Origin: an uncultured beta proteobacterium
GTDB lineage: Bacteria; Pseudomonadota; Gammaproteobacteria; Burkholderiales; Burkholderiaceae_C
NCBI GenBank assembly: GCA_903828665.1
Contig: CAIKMZ010000163.1
Coordinates: 1-64,000, forward strand
Reading direction: 5' to 3'
DNA: 64,000 nt
Part shown: positions 33,830 through 44,536 of the stretch, piece after piece
Layout of the letters: the number at the start of each line of letters is the position of its first letter
How positions within the stretch are numbered: the stretch's first letter is position 1
The notes under the pieces: generated by a model
What the model saw: only the letters and a program-made list of their open reading frames with translations
Told to the model about the DNA's origin: nothing
The model's database searches: none
Made by a program: the position numbers and the translations under genes

Positions 33830-34210
33830 TGAACCAACAATCATTGGCAACTGCGAAGGTTGGAAACTCATTGTAGGCAAAAAGCCCGCAAGGTACAGCC
33901 CCGAGAAACGTTAGCGCGAGTCGTTGCAGTGTTGCAACATGAATTTTATGCACAGCTTGTTAACAATTTTGAGCCGGTATGCCTTGGACAACTTGTGGGT
34001 GAACTGTGGACGGCCTGTGAATCCTTTGAATTCATCCCGTATCGTGGACTGCGGTTCATTTCATATGCCCGCGGTCGATGATTATCAGGGCCTATTCTAA
34101 CCAAAACTTCAAGTTTACACCATTTAAGTTAGTGAACGCACACATTAACTATCGAAAAATTCGGGATAGAAATATTTTTTCATCTGTCTTTTGAAGGCCA
34201 ATCAGGGCTT

Positions 34211-34244
34211 CAAAAAAAGAAACCCCCGAACAGTCTCGGGGGTT
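34211..34244 (-). terminator. intrinsic terminator of degP/mucD operon
   Basis: 9-bp stem AACCCCCGA/TCGGGGGTT followed on the minus strand by TTTCTTTTTTTG; just past the degP stop at 34263. Confidence 0.85.
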
Positions 34245-34262
34245 CCTGTGCTCAAACAGGTT

Positions 34263-35726
34263 CTACCGGGCCAGCCGAATCACTGCGTATTGGGCCCATT
34301 CGCCGCGCCGAAAGAGCACGTTAATCGCTTTGCTCTTGTCCAGCTTTGCGACAACGCTCTCGAACTCCTTGACACTGTTCACTTCGACATTGGCGATCTG
34401 AATGATCACGTCACCCTCGCGCAAACCGGCGCGCGCTGCCGCCTCATTGGCAACATCGACTCTGACGCCACCCTTGATCTTGAGTTCTTTCTTGAGTGCG
34501 TCCGGCAGTTCACTGACACCCAGGCCCAAGGCCTGTCCCGCACTGGATGCCTTGGGCTTTTCTTCCTTGTCAGTCGCTTTCCTGGCGGGCTTTTCCGCAT
34601 CGATCTCCGCAATGGTGACCGTCAAATCCTTGCTCACGCCACGTCGGAAGACGGTCAGCGCGCTATGCGAACCCGGCTTGGTTGAGCCCACCATGCGCGG
34701 CAGGTCAGTGGCCTTCTCGACCGTCTTGCCATCGAACTTCGTGATGATGTCACCCGCCTCGACGCCGGCCTTTTCCGCAGGTGAGCCGGCCTCCACCGCG
34801 CGAACCAGTGCACCCTGCGGCTTGCCAAGTCCGATCGACTCGGCCACTTCCTTGGTGACCTGATCGATCTGCACGCCGATCCGGCCGCGCGACACGCGCC
34901 CGGTCGCACGAAGTTGTTCGCTGACACGAACTGCTTCATCCATTGGAATCGCAAACGAGATGCCCATGGAGCCGCCCGAGCGGGAATAGATTTGGCTGTT
35001 GATCCCCACGACTTCGCCACGCATGTTGATCAACGGGCCACCCGAATTGCCAGGATTGATCGCAACATCGGTCTGGATGAACGGAAGGTAGTCGCCGGTG
35101 TCGCGCTGCTTGGCGCTCACGATGCCGGCCGTCACCGAGTTGTCCAGACCGAACGGCGAGCCGATGGCCATGACCCACTCGCCGACCTTGAGCCGACTCA
35201 CATCACCGACCTTGACAGCGGGCAGGCCGGTCGCATCGATCTTGACAACAGCGACGTCGCTGCGCTTGTCAGCTCCGATGATCTTGGCCTTGAACTCGCG
35301 CTTGTCGGTCAAGGTCACGATGACTTCATCGGCCCCTTCGACCACATGCGCGTTGGTCATGATGAGTCCATCGGCGGTCAGCACGAAGCCGGACCCGACC
35401 CCGCGCGGCTGCTCTTCCGGTTGCGGTCGCTGCGGATGCGGTGCCTGGCGCGGCACATTCGGCATGGGCAAACCGAAGCGGCGGAAAAATTCCAGCATTT
35501 CTTCCTGTCCGGCGGCGTCTGGCCCTCCTCGGGCCGTGACCTTTTCGAGGGTCCGGATATTGACCACCGATGGGCCAACCTGTTCCACCAGATCCGTGAA
35601 ATCCGGCAAGGTCCGGTTTTGCGCGATGGCGGAAGTCGACGGCAGCAAGGCGACTGATGCCGTCAATGCGAAAGCACCCGCGAGAGCGCGGGAGCGCACT
35701 TTTTTCCAATCGATTTGAATCATCAT
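34263..35726 (-). CDS. degP: Do-family periplasmic serine protease (DegP/MucD)
   Basis: NPGNSGGPL catalytic motif, two PDZ-like regions; start trimmed from 35789. Confidence 0.95.
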   Translation of the reverse strand: MMIQIDWKKVRSRALAGAFALTASVALLPSTSAIAQNRTLPDFTDLVEQVGPSVVNIRTLEKVTARGGPDAAGQEEMLEFFRRFGLPMPNVPRQAPHPQRPQPEEQPRGVGSGFVLTADGLIMTNAHVVEGADEVIVTLTDKREFKAKIIGADKRSDVAVVKIDATGLPAVKVGDVSRLKVGEWVMAIGSPFGLDNSVTAGIVSAKQRDTGDYLPFIQTDVAINPGNSGGPLINMRGEVVGINSQIYSRSGGSMGISFAIPMDEAVRVSEQLRATGRVSRGRIGVQIDQVTKEVAESIGLGKPQGALVRAVEAGSPAEKAGVEAGDIITKFDGKTVEKATDLPRMVGSTKPGSHSALTVFRRGVSKDLTVTIAEIDAEKPARKATDKEEKPKASSAGQALGLGVSELPDALKKELKIKGGVRVDVANEAAARAGLREGDVIIQIANVEVNSVKEFESVVAKLDKSKAINVLFRRGEWAQYAVIRLAR

Positions 35727-35772
35727 CGACCTTTCTTTGAAAACAAATTGATGAAAGCTGCTATCTGGGGTT

Positions 35773-36822
35773 TCATTTGTTGCGCTCAAGCCCCTGGGCG
35801 AAGGCCCTCAATGTTTGCGGCGGCACCTCACCCACCGCCGTAAGCCACCAGTCTCCCATGTGCCGCGTCAGCGTGTGGGTGGCGCCCGACGCAAACACGC
35901 CGGCCCGTCCATGCCGACGAGGGTCAAAAGCGTCAATGAAGAGTGAAACAGAAGCGAGTCCGTCCGAAAAAATCCATTGCAGCGTGCTGCGCTGTTGCGC
36001 GGCAGGCGCGACGCCCAGTGATCGCTTGTAGCAATTGACCGGCTTGAAGCCCGGCACCGTAGTCTTCAGCACCCAGCCTTCATTCGCCGCGACCGTGGTT
36101 GCGAGTTCAGGCTGCTCCAACTTGTAGCCTGCGGTCTGCCCCATCATCTCGGTCAATTTGGCCATATTGACCGATGCGTCCAGTTGCAACTCGGTAAAGG
36201 CTGACTGCTCCAGGACGGACCCGTCTCCTGCCAGCGTCTGCAGTTTGATCACAAGACCCGACTTCTTCTCGGTCCATACGCGGTAGCCAAATCGCAGGCT
36301 GTCCTTAGGCCGCAGTTCCATGACATCGGCCTCAAGACCGGCGACGCGCCCTGTGCCCGGCGTGCCGAGCAGATAGAACTGCGCAAGGGAAGAATCGCTT
36401 GCCTGCAGCAGGTTTTGGAAGAACGCCAGCGACTCGCGCTTTTCCGCCACCACGACCCGGCTCTCGGACAAGAAGGTCAGCACCTGATCGTTATGCCGAA
36501 AGGTTGACCTTGGCGCACCGGTCAGTGACTCAACGCGCTCCACCTGCTGCGCGCCATCGCACGCATGCCAGATGCGTGCGCTCGACAGAGTGTTGCCCGC
36601 AGAAATGACATAGGTGCCGACATAGGTGCGTCGAAGTGACGCCTCGTGCATGCGCGCCAGCCACTCGCTGACGCTGCGTTCCGCCGCGCTGGCGTCCGCC
36701 GCGACGCTGGCGGCCACGGTGGGAAGAGTCTGCGCTCCAATCCAGGGACTGACCAGCAGTGTCAGCGCGGCTGCCGCCACACGCAACGCCAACCAGCCCG
36801 CAGGCGCACCAAGCGATCTCAC
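35773..36822 (-). CDS. rseB: sigma-E regulatory protein RseB/MucB
   Basis: RRTYVGTYVISAGNTLSSARIWHACDG; between rseA and degP, GTGA overlap with rseA stop. Confidence 0.92.
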   Translation of the reverse strand: MRSLGAPAGWLALRVAAAALTLLVSPWIGAQTLPTVAASVAADASAAERSVSEWLARMHEASLRRTYVGTYVISAGNTLSSARIWHACDGAQQVERVESLTGAPRSTFRHNDQVLTFLSESRVVVAEKRESLAFFQNLLQASDSSLAQFYLLGTPGTGRVAGLEADVMELRPKDSLRFGYRVWTEKKSGLVIKLQTLAGDGSVLEQSAFTELQLDASVNMAKLTEMMGQTAGYKLEQPELATTVAANEGWVLKTTVPGFKPVNCYKRSLGVAPAAQQRSTLQWIFSDGLASVSLFIDAFDPRRHGRAGVFASGATHTLTRHMGDWWLTAVGEVPPQTLRAFAQGLERNK

Positions 36823-37496
36823 CGAGCCGCTCCCTCAAAAGCGGCGTTGCGGACAAATCCGGCCGACATCGCAAGCGCCGAGCCGCCACCGGACTGCCGG
36901 TGCGCTGCCAGCAAGGCATCGAGTTGCGGGTCACGAAGCATGGGCTGAGGTCCGCTCAGGTCAGCCGCCAGCGACTGCTGAGACAGCACCCCGCTACCAC
37001 CGGTTTGCAGTTGCAACTGCGCCAGTTGGGGAACGTCGCGCTGCCCACCTGCCACGTACCAACCAACCAGCGCCATGGTCACAAGCGACGCGAAGCCCGC
37101 CAGCAACTTCCAACGAGCACTGCCGTCGTTCGAAGCAAGTTCATCAATTTGGCGCGAAATGTCCGCGCTTGCTGCCAATGGCCGCGCCATCATCCCGGCC
37201 GTCAGACCGGCAACCGACGACACGGGTGCTTCTTGCTGCAGTCGAAGTTGCAGGCGCTGCGCAAAGCCAAGCTCGCGCGAACTGAGCATTGCTTCGCCGG
37301 AACGCAGCACGTCGCCGACCAAGTGATAGGCGTGCCACTTCAAACGGGCCTCGTCGTCAGCGGCAACCCAGGCCGCCGCGCGGGCGAATTCTTCCCCATG
37401 CAGTTGCCCATCGGCCAACGCCGAGATCAGTTCCTTATCGCTCTGTGTTCCTGGCTTCATCATTTCCATTCCTGCAACATGCACGTCGTTTCGCAT
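36819..37496 (-). CDS. rseA: anti-sigma-E factor RseA
   Basis: KELISALADGQLHGEEFARA ... WHAYHLVGDVLRS. Confidence 0.92.
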   Translation of the reverse strand: MRNDVHVAGMEMMKPGTQSDKELISALADGQLHGEEFARAAAWVAADDEARLKWHAYHLVGDVLRSGEAMLSSRELGFAQRLQLRLQQEAPVSSVAGLTAGMMARPLAASADISRQIDELASNDGSARWKLLAGFASLVTMALVGWYVAGGQRDVPQLAQLQLQTGGSGVLSQQSLAADLSGPQPMLRDPQLDALLAAHRQSGGGSALAMSAGFVRNAAFEGAAR

Positions 37497-37497
37497 G

Positions 37498-38148
37498 TCA
37501 CCAACGCTTGCCTGTTTGCCGCTCCAACATGGGCTTCACTCTTGCCGATATGGCTTCCCGCGCGCGAAAGATTCGTGATCGAACCGTTCCGATTGGACAA
37601 GCCATGGCTTCCGAAATCTCCTCATAACTCAAACCTTCGATTTCCCGCAAGGTCAACGCCTGGCGCAGTTCCTCCGGCAAATCTCCCAGCGCCTGGTTCA
37701 CCGCGGCGGCTATTTCCTTGGCAGCCAGCACCGATTCCGGCGTTTCATCCGTGGTTGGTTCGTTTCCGGCCCAAAAAGTTTCATCCCCATCGTCATCTGG
37801 TCTGAGCGCGTTCTCTGAGACCGTGGGGTCGCGCTTGAGTTCCAGCAGAAATTTCCTTGCCGTGTTGACAGCGATGCGATACAGCCATGTGTAGAACTGG
37901 GCGTCGCCCCGAAACTGATGCAGTGCGCGATAGGCCCGGATAAAGGTTTCCTGGGCGATATCCTCGACCAGGTCCACATCGCGCACCATGCGGCCAATCA
38001 GGCGTTGAATCCGACGCTGGTATTTGATGACAAGGAGTTCGAAGGCGCCCTGGTCGCCGGCAATGGTGCGCTCGACCAGCATCGCATCGCTGTTTTCAGC
38101 GCTGCCGGGCAACGCGGGCAGTGGGGGTGGCGCCGGCCGATTGTTCAC
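37498..38148 (-). CDS. rpoE: RNA polymerase sigma-E factor
   Basis: FELLVIKYQRRIQRLIGRMVRDVDLVEDIAQETFIRAYRALHQFRGDAQFYTWLYRIAVNTA; GTG start 38148 overlaps upstream stop. Confidence 0.94.
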   Translation of the reverse strand: MNNRPAPPPLPALPGSAENSDAMLVERTIAGDQGAFELLVIKYQRRIQRLIGRMVRDVDLVEDIAQETFIRAYRALHQFRGDAQFYTWLYRIAVNTARKFLLELKRDPTVSENALRPDDDGDETFWAGNEPTTDETPESVLAAKEIAAAVNQALGDLPEELRQALTLREIEGLSYEEISEAMACPIGTVRSRIFRAREAISARVKPMLERQTGKRW

Positions 38149-38618
38149 GATTGCACCTGCGCATCCGGGGCGCCGGTTCCGGAACCCTTTGCAGGTCTGG
38201 ACGCCTCGCTGGAATAGACCGCCCGGCGCAACGCACTCCAAAGCACCGGGTCGCGCCGGCGTTCAGGCCACAGCCAGATTCGACTGCCATTCTCAGTGCG
38301 CAGGCTCAGCACCATGCACGACTGAAGATCAAGGTGCACAGCCATAGTCCCCGAGACGCAGTCGCTGGCAGCATCCAGACTCCAAGTTTGACCATCCCAG
38401 CGCAAGCCTGCTTCGGGTGTACGGCGCCAGGTCCAAACCGCAGCGAGACCAAAGGCCAGCACGGTGGATGCATAAAGCGCCTGTCGCCAGTCGAAAGAAC
38501 CATGCCGGTATTGCCAGAACAGACCGCCAAGAATGCTGACCAGACCCTTCACGCACAGCAGACCGATCTGTAGACGGGAACGCCCCACCGTATAAGTGAG
38601 CGCTGGGACGCTGTGCAT
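38145..38618 (-). CDS. hypothetical membrane protein between fabF and rpoE
   Basis: ORF with two hydrophobic segments; ATG at 38618 avoids overlap with fabF. Confidence 0.7.
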   Translation of the reverse strand: MHSVPALTYTVGRSRLQIGLLCVKGLVSILGGLFWQYRHGSFDWRQALYASTVLAFGLAAVWTWRRTPEAGLRWDGQTWSLDAASDCVSGTMAVHLDLQSCMVLSLRTENGSRIWLWPERRRDPVLWSALRRAVYSSEASRPAKGSGTGAPDAQVQS

Positions 38619-38670
38619 GGCGGCATCCACAGCCTGGTGGACCAGCGGGTCGTGCCTTAGAAGAAGTGAA

Positions 38671-39918
38671 TCACGGAGCTCGCTTGAATACAAGCGAGCC
38701 GTTGGTGCCACCGAACCCGAAGTTGTTCTTCAGGGCCACATCGATCTTCATGTCCCGCGCTGTATTGGCACAGTAATCGAGATCGCACTCCGGATCCTGA
38801 TTGAACAGATTGATGGTCGGCGGGCTCTTCTGGTGGTACAGGGCCAATACCGTGAAGACCGACTCGATGCCTCCAGCGCCACCGAGCAAATGCCCGGTCA
38901 TGGACTTGGTGGAGTTGACCACCATCTTCTTCGCATGGTCTCCCAGCGCTGCCTTGATGGCGTTCGATTCATTCAAGTCGCCCAGCGGTGTCGAGGTGCC
39001 ATGGGCATTGAGGTAATCAACCTGATCCGGGTTGACACCCGCATTGCGCAGGGCGTTGAGCATCGCGCGCCGGGGACCGTCCAGATTCGGAGCAGTCATG
39101 TGACCAGCATCGCCGCTCATGCCAAAACCCGCGAGTTCCGCATAAATCGTAGCGCCGCGGGCCTTGGCGTGCTCGTACTCTTCAAGCACCATTACACCGG
39201 CGCCTTCACCCAGCACGAAACCATCACGGTCCCGATCCCAGGGGCGAGACGCCGTTTGCGGATCGTCATTGCGCGTGCTCAAGGCACGCATCGCAGCGAA
39301 ACCACCGATGCCCAGGGGCGACACGGTCGCTTCGGAGCCGCCGGCAATCATCACGTCGGCATCACCATATTCAATCATGCGCCCGGCATCACCGATGCAA
39401 TGCAGGCCCGTGGTGCAGGCGGACACAATGGCCAGATTCGGACCTTTGAAGCCATTGCGGATCGCAACATGGCCGGCGATCATGTTGACAATGGTTGATG
39501 GCACAAAGAACGGCGATATGCGGCGCGCGCCCCGCTGCAAAAAATCGGCGTGCGTGCTCTCGATCATCGGCAAACCGCCAATGCCGGAGCCGATCAGGCA
39601 CCCGATGCGGGTCGCCAGTTCATCGGACAGCGCATCGAGCGTGGGCAAGCCCGAGTCGGCGATGGCCTGACTGGCCGCCGCAATGCCGAAGTGAATGAAA
39701 CTGTCCATCGTGCGCGCCTCTTTGGCGCTGATGTAGCTCTCCACCTCGAAGCCCTTGACTTCGCCGGCTATCCTGCAGTTGAAACTGCTTGCGTCAAACT
39801 TGCTGATGAGATCAATACCGGACTTACCAGCAAGAATATTGGCCCACGATTGCGCCACCGTGTTGCCCACGGGACTGACGCAGCCCAAACCGGTTACCAC
39901 AACACGACGACGGGTCAT
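38671..39918 (-). CDS. fabF: beta-ketoacyl-ACP synthase II
   Basis: [17 protein letters not shown] active-site context; 415 aa. Confidence 0.97.
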   Translation of the reverse strand: MTRRRVVVTGLGCVSPVGNTVAQSWANILAGKSGIDLISKFDASSFNCRIAGEVKGFEVESYISAKEARTMDSFIHFGIAAASQAIADSGLPTLDALSDELATRIGCLIGSGIGGLPMIESTHADFLQRGARRISPFFVPSTIVNMIAGHVAIRNGFKGPNLAIVSACTTGLHCIGDAGRMIEYGDADVMIAGGSEATVSPLGIGGFAAMRALSTRNDDPQTASRPWDRDRDGFVLGEGAGVMVLEEYEHAKARGATIYAELAGFGMSGDAGHMTAPNLDGPRRAMLNALRNAGVNPDQVDYLNAHGTSTPLGDLNESNAIKAALGDHAKKMVVNSTKSMTGHLLGGAGGIESVFTVLALYHQKSPPTINLFNQDPECDLDYCANTARDMKIDVALKNNFGFGGTNGSLVFKRAP

Positions 39919-39940
39919 AGAAATTCGCAGTCAGCAGTTG

Positions 39941-39987
39941 ATCAAAAAGAAAGCGCCAGGATCAGCCGCAAACGGCATCCTCTGGCG
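39941..39987 (-). terminator. terminator-like hairpin between acpP and fabF
   Basis: Minus strand CGCCAgaGGATGCCG-TTTG-CGGCtgATCCTGGCG followed by CTTTCTTTTTGAT. Confidence 0.55.
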
Positions 39988-40004
39988 TACCGCAGAAAGA
40001 AAGC

Positions 40005-40280
<276 letters not shown>

Positions 40281-40335
40281 TTAGCCGGGCTTCGGGGCAA
40301 ATCCCGAATCCCGCCTGCCGAACGGATGAATCGGC

Positions 40336-41094
40336 TTACATCAACATGCCACCGTTGACATGCAGTTCCTGCCCTGTCACGTAGGCCGCTTGCGGCGAAG
40401 CCAGGTAGGCCACCGCATGCGCGATATCAGACGGCTTGCCGAGGTGCCCCAACGGGATCTGGCTCAACAACGCTTTTTGCTGCTCTTGCGGCAAACTGGC
40501 GGTCATGTCGGTTTCGATAAAACCGGGTGCCACGCAATTGACCGTAATGTTACGCGAACCCAACTCACGCGCCAGCGCCCGGGTCATGCCCGCGACCCCC
40601 GCCTTGGCGGCCGCGTAGTTGGCTTGTCCCGGATTGCCCGAGGCGCCGACGACCGATGTGATGCTGACGATGCGGCCGTAGCGCTGTTTCATCATGGTGC
40701 GCATGACCGCGCGGCTCATCCGAAAAACGGCCTTCAGATTGGTGTCCAGCACCGCATCCCACTCTTCGTCCTTCATCCGCATGGCAAGGTTATCGCGGGT
40801 GATGCCGGCATTGTTCACCAACACCTGAAGCCCGCCGTGCTCCTTGACAATATCGCTGATCAGAGCCTCCACCGCCTGGGCGTCATTGACATTGAGGTTC
40901 CTGCCACTGCAGCCGGGAAAAGCCGCCAGCGCCAAGCCGATCTTTGCGGCCCCTTCGTCGCTGGTGGCTGTGCCGACAACCTTCACACCCAGCTGGGCCA
41001 AGGTCAAGGCAATGGCAGCGCCAATACCGCGCGACGCGCCGGTCACCAGGGCAACCTGGCCTTCCAATTTCTCATCATGCATGGGCAAACTCAC
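40336..41094 (-). CDS. fabG: 3-oxoacyl-ACP reductase
   Basis: VTGASRGIGAAIA, NNAGITRDN, YAAAKAG. Confidence 0.97.
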   Translation of the reverse strand: MSLPMHDEKLEGQVALVTGASRGIGAAIALTLAQLGVKVVGTATSDEGAAKIGLALAAFPGCSGRNLNVNDAQAVEALISDIVKEHGGLQVLVNNAGITRDNLAMRMKDEEWDAVLDTNLKAVFRMSRAVMRTMMKQRYGRIVSITSVVGASGNPGQANYAAAKAGVAGMTRALARELGSRNITVNCVAPGFIETDMTASLPQEQQKALLSQIPLGHLGKPSDIAHAVAYLASPQAAYVTGQELHVNGGMLM

Positions 41095-42045
41095 TTATTG
41101 CAGAAATACTTTTGCGTCAGCCAGGCTCGCCGGGTCAAACATCGCCATGCCGCTCAATTCCGGATCGATGCGCTTGACCAAGCCAGCCAGCACCTTGCCG
41201 GGGCCACATTCAACCACCGAAGTCAGGCCACGTGCCTTGAGCGCCCGCACACACTCGACCCAACGAACCGGCCCAAAGGCCTGGCGGTACAGGGCATCCC
41301 GAATGCGATCCGCATCGACCTCGACGGCGACGTCAATATTATTGACAACAACGATCTGCGGCGGCAAGAACTCGACAGTTTCCAGTTGCTGACGAAGCTT
41401 CTCCGCAGCGGGCCGCATCAGACTCGAATGAAAAGGAGCTGACACCGGAAGCGGCAACGCACGCTTGGCGCCATTGGCCTTCAACAACTCACAGGCCTTC
41501 TCGACGGCGGCCTTGCTGCCGGCAATCACTGTTTGCAAGGGGTCATTGAAATTGACCGCCTCCACCACTTCCACGCCGTCCGTGCCGAATCCGGCCGTCA
41601 CCTTGGCGCAGCCGTCGATGACCCTGGCCGCGTCCATGCCCAGGATGGCAGCCATCGCACCCACCCCCACTGGCACCGCCTCTTGCATTGCCTGCGCCCG
41701 GAAGCGCACCAGCGGCGCCGCTTGCGTCAGCGTCAGTACACCGGCGGCCACAAGGGCCGAATACTCGCCCAGTGAATGACCGGCCACGGCAGTTGGCACG
41801 GCACCTTTTTCGGCCAACCATGCGCGGTAGCATGCCACCGCGGCCACCAGCATGACCGGCTGGGTATTCGTGGTCAGCGCCAAGGCCTCTTTGGGACCTT
41901 GACTGATGAGCATGGCAACATTCTGCCCCAGCGCATCGGACGCTTCCTGCAGGGTTTCCCGCACCACCGGATGATCGCCCCAGGGGTCCAGCATGCCGAC
42001 CGACTGGGATCCTTGACCCGGGAACACAAAGGCAAATGGTTTCAT
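41095..42045 (-). CDS. fabD: malonyl CoA-ACP transacylase
   Basis: FAFVFPGQGSQSVGM and AGHSLGEYSAL; start at 42045. Confidence 0.97.
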   Translation of the reverse strand: MKPFAFVFPGQGSQSVGMLDPWGDHPVVRETLQEASDALGQNVAMLISQGPKEALALTTNTQPVMLVAAVACYRAWLAEKGAVPTAVAGHSLGEYSALVAAGVLTLTQAAPLVRFRAQAMQEAVPVGVGAMAAILGMDAARVIDGCAKVTAGFGTDGVEVVEAVNFNDPLQTVIAGSKAAVEKACELLKANGAKRALPLPVSAPFHSSLMRPAAEKLRQQLETVEFLPPQIVVVNNIDVAVEVDADRIRDALYRQAFGPVRWVECVRALKARGLTSVVECGPGKVLAGLVKRIDPELSGMAMFDPASLADAKVFLQ

Positions 42046-42101
42046 GAGCTTACTGTGAGTTTTCGAATTCGTTGCGGCTGCTGCGTCATGCACGCTTGGA
42101 C

Positions 42102-43079
42102 CTACAGGTGCAGCAGCACCGCACCCCAGGTGAAACCGCCGCCAACACCTTCAAGCATCAACAATTGACCGGGCTTGATCTTGCCGCTGCGCACGGCCCC
42201 GTCGAGGGCCAGCGGGATGGAAGCGGCCGAGGTGTTGCCATGCTGGTCCACCGTGACAACCACCTTGTCCATCGGCAGTTTGAGCTTCTTGGCGGCGCTG
42301 TGCATGATGCGGATATTCGCCTGATGCGGCACCAGCCAGTCAATGTCAGCCGCCACTTTGCCGGCCTTCGCCAGCGTCGCGCGAGCGGCTTCATCCAGCA
42401 CGCCAACCGCCAGTTTGAACACGGCCTTGCCATCCATTTTCAACACAGGGTCGCCCAGCACCTTGCCACCGGATACATGGCCTGGTACACACAGGATGCC
42501 AACATGCTTGCCGTCGGCGTGCAGATCGCTGGCCAGGATGCCCGGCGTATCCGACGCCTCCAGCACGACCGCGCCAGCGCCGTCGCCAAACAGCACGCAA
42601 GTGGTGCGATCCTTGAAGTCGAGAAGGCGTGAAAAGACCTCGGCGCCAATCACCAGCGCTTTGCTTGCGGCGCCGGTCTTGATCATGGCATCGGCGACGG
42701 TCAATGCGTAAATGAAACCGCTGCACACCGCCTGTACGTCAAACGCTGCACTGCCGTGGGCACCCAATCTGTTCTGCACGATGCAGGCGGTCGATGGGAA
42801 AACCATGTCCGGGGTGGAGGTCGCGACGATGATCAGGTCAATGTCCTGGGCCTGCAGATTGGCAGCCTGCAAAGCCTTGCGGGCAGCCTCGAAGCCCAGA
42901 TCGCTGCTGCAAACACTGGGCGCAGCGAAGTGGCGCGCCCGGATACCGGTGCGCTCGACAATCCAGTCATCAGAGGTCACAACCCCGCTTGCGGCCAGTT
43001 CGGCAGCCAGATCGGCATTGGTCAGACGACGCTCAGGAAGAAAGCTGCCGGTGCCAGTGATGCGTGAATAAGGGCTCAT
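42102..43079 (-). CDS. fabH: beta-ketoacyl-ACP synthase III
   Basis: [10 protein letters not shown] catalytic Cys, [17 protein letters not shown]. Confidence 0.97.
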   Translation of the reverse strand: MSPYSRITGTGSFLPERRLTNADLAAELAASGVVTSDDWIVERTGIRARHFAAPSVCSSDLGFEAARKALQAANLQAQDIDLIIVATSTPDMVFPSTACIVQNRLGAHGSAAFDVQAVCSGFIYALTVADAMIKTGAASKALVIGAEVFSRLLDFKDRTTCVLFGDGAGAVVLEASDTPGILASDLHADGKHVGILCVPGHVSGGKVLGDPVLKMDGKAVFKLAVGVLDEAARATLAKAGKVAADIDWLVPHQANIRIMHSAAKKLKLPMDKVVVTVDQHGNTSAASIPLALDGAVRSGKIKPGQLLMLEGVGGGFTWGAVLLHL

Positions 43080-43082
43080 TGT

Positions 43083-44132
43083 TCAGGGTAATGCGGTCGC
43101 GTCGCCTTGCAGGGGAGTCGCCATATTAGTCAAAAGAGGGGCAGCATGCGAAATGCGGACTTTGACGCGGTCCAGCAAATTGTTGCGTGCGGCATCGTAG
43201 GCGCGGGCCAAGGCATACTCAAACGCGAGTTCATCGGCCGAGCCATGACTCTTGAACACCAAACCCCTCAAGCCGAGCAAGGCGCCACCGTTGTAACGGC
43301 GATGATCCATGCGCTTCTTGAGCGCAGCAATGACTGGATAAGCAAAAAGGGCAGAGGTTTTTGTGAAGATATTGCGAGAAAACTCGGTTTTGAGAAAGTT
43401 CACGATCATGGTCGCCAACCCTTCGCTGGCCTTCAGGGCAACATTGCCGACGAAGCCATCGCAAACCACGATATCGGCCGTGCCTTTGAAGATATCGTTT
43501 CCCTCGACATTGCCATAGAAATTGAAGTCCCCCGCCGCCGACGCTGCCCGCAGCAGTTCGCCCGCCTTCTTGATCACTTCGTTTCCCTTGATGGCTTCTT
43601 CTCCAATATTGAGCAGGCCAACCGTGGGGTTGTCGTTTCCGCTCAATACCGACACAAGGGCCGAACCCATCATCGCGAATTGCAGCAAATGCTCGGCCGA
43701 GCAATCGACATTGGCACCCATGTCGAGCACCGTGGTACCGCCCCCTTTGGCATTCGGAATTTGTCCGGCAATGGCAGGGCGGTCGATGCCATCAAGCGTC
43801 TTGAGCAGATAACGTGAGATCGCCATCAAGGCCGCAGTATTGCCTGCCGATACGGCGGCTTGCGCGGCGCCGTCCTTGACTTGCTGTATCGCCACCCGCA
43901 TGGACGAGTCCTTCTTGCGCCGCAGCGCCACCTCAAGCGGGTCATCCATCCCCACCACCTCGGTGGCGACCAACACTTTGGCTCGCACATGGGAGAAGGC
44001 GCTCACACGGTCAGCAAGCCCGACCAGCAACAGCTGCGCATCAGCGTGCTTGTCGAGAAAATTACGACAGGCGGGCAGGGTCACGTCAGGGCCGTGATCG
44101 CCGCCCATGCAGTCAACAGCGATGGTTATCAT
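43083..44132 (-). CDS. plsX: phosphate acyltransferase PlsX
   Basis: [20 protein letters not shown]; between rpmF and fabH. Confidence 0.97.
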   Translation of the reverse strand: MITIAVDCMGGDHGPDVTLPACRNFLDKHADAQLLLVGLADRVSAFSHVRAKVLVATEVVGMDDPLEVALRRKKDSSMRVAIQQVKDGAAQAAVSAGNTAALMAISRYLLKTLDGIDRPAIAGQIPNAKGGGTTVLDMGANVDCSAEHLLQFAMMGSALVSVLSGNDNPTVGLLNIGEEAIKGNEVIKKAGELLRAASAAGDFNFYGNVEGNDIFKGTADIVVCDGFVGNVALKASEGLATMIVNFLKTEFSRNIFTKTSALFAYPVIAALKKRMDHRRYNGGALLGLRGLVFKSHGSADELAFEYALARAYDAARNNLLDRVKVRISHAAPLLTNMATPLQGDATALP

Positions 44133-44174
44133 GGGACATCAGTGCCGCCAAGCGGACAGCAACGGTTACCGGTC

Positions 44175-44222
44175 GCATAAAAGACAAGGCCCGATGCTAC
44201 AAACATGGTAGCTTCGGGCCTT
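44175..44222 (-). terminator. terminator-like hairpin between rpmF and plsX
   Basis: 15-bp stem with one mismatch (44186-44200 / 44208-44222), 7-nt loop, minus-strand tail GTCTTTTAT. Confidence 0.65.
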
Positions 44223-44238
44223 GGCCGATTAAAGACGA

Positions 44239-44421
44239 TCAGGCTTCTGACTTGGTCTTGAGCACTTTGCGGCCACGGTAAAAGCCGGTTGGGCTGATGT
44301 GGTGACGCAGATGGGTTTCACCCGTGGTGGGCTCGACCGCGATACCCGGAACAACCAAGGCATTGTGCGAGCGGTGCATACCGCGCTTTGAAGGGGACTT
44401 CTTGTTTTGTTGGACGGCCAT
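44239..44421 (-). CDS. rpmF: 50S ribosomal protein L32
   Basis: [22 protein letters not shown]. Confidence 0.98.
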   Translation of the reverse strand: MAVQQNKKSPSKRGMHRSHNALVVPGIAVEPTTGETHLRHHISPTGFYRGRKVLKTKSEA

Positions 44422-44536
44422 GATCCGCTCCTAAACATGGGCGCTGCGCTTCTCGCAACACCCCGGGTTGGTGGAAAACGCGGCAACGACAGCCCGCGCG
44501 AAGCCTTTGATTATAGAACAAGTTGCCGACTTGGTT

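Noticed and set aside
42897-42917. SVCSSDL peptide in FabH, which resembles the well-known translation of Illumina adapter read-through
   Set aside because: The codons are AGT GTT TGC AGC AGC GAT CTG, not the adapter GTGTGCTCTTCCGATCT, and the surrounding FabH sequence is continuous and typical, so this is native.
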